From an uncultured Bacillota bacterium (GTDB lineage Bacteria; Bacillota_I; Bacilli_A; RFN20; CAG-288): a stretch of DNA of 64,000 bases. Location: positions 1 to 64,000 of the forward strand of contig CASESG010000003.1 of the NCBI GenBank assembly GCA_949290645.1. The letters run 5' to 3'. The translations under genes were made by a program, and so were the position numbers. Below, piece after piece: positions 61,806-64,000 of this stretch (the stretch's first letter is position 1; every line of letters starts with the position of its first letter). A model generated the notes under the pieces. That model saw only the letters and a list, made by a program, of their open reading frames with translations, was not told the origin of the DNA and did not search any database.

Positions 61806-62939
61806 TTACCAAGCAGCGTCTTCGGCGTTGGTGTAGTTGACCGTGACGAGGCTGGTGTTACGACCTTTCTCGTCGAAGACGACGTTGGAGCCTTCGAGAG
61901 AGACACCGGTGTAGGTGCTGTCCGCGACGAGCTTGGCGAAGACTTCCTCATACTCTGCCGTGGTGAAGTTCTTGAATCCCCAGGAATCCTTCGCGGTGGG
62001 AAGTCCGACCATTCCTTCGGCCGCACCGACGGTGGAAGTCTTGCCGGCGAGCTCGGCAGGCCATTCTTCGCCGTTTCCGTCCTTGAACCAACGATCGAGG
62101 GCATCCATCGTGGATTCCTTCAGGCCCTTCATGGCCGAGGAGACGACGACATCCGGAGCCTGGCTGTACTGATCGACGTCGACACCGAAGACCTTGCGGT
62201 TTTCCTTGTCCTTGCGGGCAGAGGCGACGACAGACTGGAAGATCTTTCCGCCACAGGAGAAGACCGCCTCGACGCCATTCTGATACCAGGTGTCGCAACG
62301 AGTGACGATGGCATCGTCCGGATTGAAGGTTCCGGAGTAGTCGAACTCGACCTCGACCTCGACGTTCAGCTCCGTGGCCGCCTCGAGGATGCCGGAGAGA
62401 TAGCCCCAGCCGTACTTCTGGACGGCATTTCCCTTCATGCCACCTTCGAAGGCGAGGTGACGATAGCCATCCTTGACGGCAGCATAGCCGAGAAGGAAGC
62501 CGCACTCGTTCTCGCGGTAGAGGATGTTGTGGGTGTTGGAAGAGGTCTTGTAGGCAGAGGCTTCATAAATTCCGTCGGCGTGGGGTTCGCCGTCGAGGAG
62601 CAGGAAGCCGACATCGGGGTACTTGTCCTGAACTTCATAGATGGCACCTTCGAAGAGGTAGCCAGGGCAGACAATGACCTTGGCTCCGCGGTTGATGGCC
62701 TGCTCGATCGAGGAGACACGGTCGGCCGTCGTGTCATCGGCGGGACGGAAGTAGGCTTGGGTGAGATCGTTCTTCTCGGCATATTCGGTGACGCCCTCGT
62801 AGGTGAACTGGTTGAAGGAACCATCGTCGATGTTGCCGACATCGGTGACCATCGCCAAATCGATGGGTTCGTCGCCACAGCTGACCAGCGACAGCGTGGA
62901 GAGAAGGCTCAGAGACAGACCGAAGATTTTCTTGTTCAT
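61806..62939 (-). CDS. BmpA-type nucleoside-binding lipoprotein
   Basis: This 377-residue protein has a lipobox LVSC (Cys21). The BMP-family fold is seen in AMVTDVGNIDDGSFNQFTYEGV at the start of the mature part, VIVCPGYLFEGAIYEVQ and CGFLLGYAAV near the centre. It binds nucleosides outside the cell and delivers them to NupPQ. The leader upstream contains the candidate attenuator. AAGGAGG lies before ATG 62939. Confidence 0.9.
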   Translation of the reverse strand: MNKKIFGLSLSLLSTLSLVSCGDEPIDLAMVTDVGNIDDGSFNQFTYEGVTEYAEKNDLTQAYFRPADDTTADRVSSIEQAINRGAKVIVCPGYLFEGAIYEVQDKYPDVGFLLLDGEPHADGIYEASAYKTSSNTHNILYRENECGFLLGYAAVKDGYRHLAFEGGMKGNAVQKYGWGYLSGILEAATELNVEVEVEFDYSGTFNPDDAIVTRCDTWYQNGVEAVFSCGGKIFQSVVASARKDKENRKVFGVDVDQYSQAPDVVVSSAMKGLKESTMDALDRWFKDGNGEEWPAELAGKTSTVGAAEGMVGLPTAKDSWGFKNFTTAEYEEVFAKLVADSTYTGVSLEGSNVVFDEKGRNTSLVTVNYTNAEDAAW

Positions 62940-63110
62940 ACTTTCTTTTCCTCCTTGATTGTATGAAACGATTTTTTTGAAAAAATGGGCCCTTGATGAA
63001 TAATGAGCCCATTTAACTCGTCGAGTGATTTTCGGTGCTTTGAGTTAAATGGATAGTCCCCATTGTGGCTGGGGCTAGAGACAGGGCCGCCGTGAAGGCC
63101 CACTATACCC
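62940..63110 (-). promoter_or_regulatory. Candidate terminator/antiterminator leader of the nup operon
   Basis: On the minus strand TATAGT (63107-63102) starts a ~155-nt leader. CCATTTAACTC (63051-63041) pairs perfectly with GAGTTAAATGG (63018-63008). The last six bases of that strand also start a terminator stem AAATGGGC (63013-63006) with GCCCATTT (62990-62983) followed by T6. The two folds exclude each other. Earlier in the leader GGGCC/GGCCC and CCCC/GGGG can form further hairpins. A gene with a substrate-sensing duty (nucleoside uptake) follows. Confidence 0.6.
62980..63013 (-). terminator. Attenuator hairpin in the nup leader
   Basis: AAATGGGC (63013-63006), 15-nt loop, GCCCATTT (62990-62983) and a total of six T (62985-62980). 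It lies about 40 nt before the start codon of the bmpA-like gene. Confidence 0.7.
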
Positions 63111-63284
63111 ATTTCTTCGATAACAATTGTAACACCTTCGCAAGTTCTTTACGAGACCCGCGGAAGAGATTCTTCGATAAAGCCCTTACATTCGAAATGC
63201 CACCCCATTGTATAAATGAGGAACCCTTTTCCGACATTTCCTTCTTTCTCTTCTTGACAGGGCCAAAAGGGATTCTTTTTCCGA

Positions 63285-63313
63285 TTGCAGAGAGCGGACA
63301 GAAACATTAGAAT
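63285..63313 (+). promoter_or_regulatory. Promoter of fba
   Basis: TTGCAG (63285-63290), 17-nt spacer, TAGAAT (63308-63313). A TTGACA at 63254-63259 is not followed by a -10 at proper distance. Between 63111 and 63284 I see no gene. Confidence 0.6.
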
Positions 63314-63353
63314 ATCCATGTCGTCAGTCATTCACAAGGGAGGTTTCCAAACC

Positions 63354-64000
63354 ATGTTAGTCAATGCTGCTCGGATGCTGAAGCTCGCCCGCGATGGCCA
63401 TTATGCCGTCGGACAGTTCAACATCAACAATCTGGAGTGGACCAAGGCGATTCTCACCACGGCCCAGGAGTGCAATTCCCCTGTCATCCTCGGCGTCAGC
63501 GAAGGCGCTGCGAAGTACATGACGGGCTTTGGCACGGTCGCCGCCATGGTCCGTGCAATGGATGAGAGCCTGGGAATCACGGTTCCTGTCGCCCTCCATC
63601 TCGACCACGGAACCTACGAAGGAGCCAAGAAGTGCATCGCCGCCGGATTCACGTCCATCATGTTCGACGGTTCCCACTTCGCCTTCGACGAGAACGTCGC
63701 CAAGACGACCGAACTGGTCAACATGGCCCACGATCACGGCCTTTCGATCGAGGCTGAGGTCGGTGCGATCGGCGGAACGGAAGACGGCGTCACGGCCGAT
63801 GGCGAAATCGCCGATCCGGAAGAGTGCCGCAAGATCGCCGCTCTCGGTGTCGATTTCCTCGCCGCCGGCATCGGCAACATCCACGGCATCTATCCCGCCG
63901 ACTGGAAGGGACTCCATTTCGATGCTCTGGAGAAGATTCACGAAGCGACCAACCACATCCCTCTCGTCCTCCACGGCGGAACGGGCATCCCCGACGATCA
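63354..64000 (+). CDS. fba: Class II fructose-bisphosphate aldolase (partial)
   Basis: This is the N-terminal 215 residues, running off the window. HLDHGTYEGAKKCI near residue 82, FDGSHFAFDENV, EAEVGAIGGTEDGV and HGGTGI are the zinc- and substrate-binding segments of the class IIB enzyme. It splits fructose-1,6-bisphosphate in glycolysis. AAGGGAGGT precedes ATG 63354. The reading frame is undisturbed. Confidence 0.95.
   Translation, partial: MLVNAARMLKLARDGHYAVGQFNINNLEWTKAILTTAQECNSPVILGVSEGAAKYMTGFGTVAAMVRAMDESLGITVPVALHLDHGTYEGAKKCIAAGFTSIMFDGSHFAFDENVAKTTELVNMAHDHGLSIEAEVGAIGGTEDGVTADGEIADPEECRKIAALGVDFLAAGIGNIHGIYPADWKGLHFDALEKIHEATNHIPLVLHGGTGIPDD

Overview
The window looks like a chromosomal segment of a gut-associated Bacillota, most likely a high-GC Bacilli/Mollicutes-related lineage. 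The standard code is used (TGA is a stop, TGG is Trp). Shine-Dalgarno sites are usually good, and many genes overlap by 4 nt. Lipoproteins and SipW-type secretion appear, with no LPXTG anchors. There is a bile-salt-hydrolase-like enzyme, a Nup/Bmp-type nucleoside ABC importer, preQ1-controlled QueT and class II aldolase. The taxonomic statement is inference from gene content only.

Layout. 1-1.5 kb: two tandem copies of a two-gene cassette of unrecognised small membrane proteins. 1.9-7.9 kb: a segment bounded by inverted remnants of one IS1634-like transposase gene. It carries a large InlB-repeat/leucine-rich-repeat lipoprotein plus a row of broken genes (GT2-like fragment, GNAT, two PH-like membrane proteins). 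7.9-18.8 kb: an AT-rich secreted-protein gene with an amphipathic beta segment, two MacB-like fused ABC transporters, a decayed gene, a MITE-like palindrome, then a lipoprotein plus a third MacB-like transporter. 18.8-25.4 kb: small unknown proteins, rubredoxin, deoxynucleoside kinase, GNAT, preQ1 riboswitch-queT, rarA, dtd-mnmA and rpsU. 25.5-34.4 kb (minus strand): a membrane-anchored unknown protein, transketolase, a candidate structured ncRNA with its own promoter and terminator, and an operon of degenerate EAL-like protein-proS-pepP-trmL. 34.5-36.1 kb: ACP, tRNA-Asn, tRNA-Glu and a Cys-Ntn hydrolase (BSH-like).

36.3-41.5 kb is a self-contained secretion locus: one ER-type (SipW-like) signal peptidase and four envelope proteins that all carry the hydrophobic signal ending in aromatic residues typical of SipW/TasA substrates. 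Its promoter has a run of eight G between the -35 and -10 boxes, which suggests phase-variable expression. 41.6-49.3 kb: Pit phosphate transporter with DUF47 partner, gpmA, M6-like metalloprotease lipoprotein, cyclophilin, holA, rpsT, deoC. 49.3-57.8 kb: Fe-ADH, an RNase J with several lost catalytic residues, exoA-aguB-aguA (agmatine to putrescine), DJ-1 family protein, CvpA-like protein and a uridine-kinase/CYTH fusion. 57.8-64 kb: the bmpA-nupOPQ-like nucleoside uptake operon with a candidate terminator/antiterminator leader, then fba running off the end.

Functional themes: nucleoside salvage (Nup importer, deoC, dNK, kinase-CYTH), sugar-phosphate metabolism (tkt, gpmA, fba, Fe-ADH), tRNA modification (mnmA, trmL, queT, dtd), and a well-developed secreted/envelope repertoire. 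The best candidates for new biology are the G-tract-controlled SipW fibre-type operon, the beta-protein/ABC cluster, the nup leader switch, the ncRNA before tkt and the small-membrane-protein cassettes.
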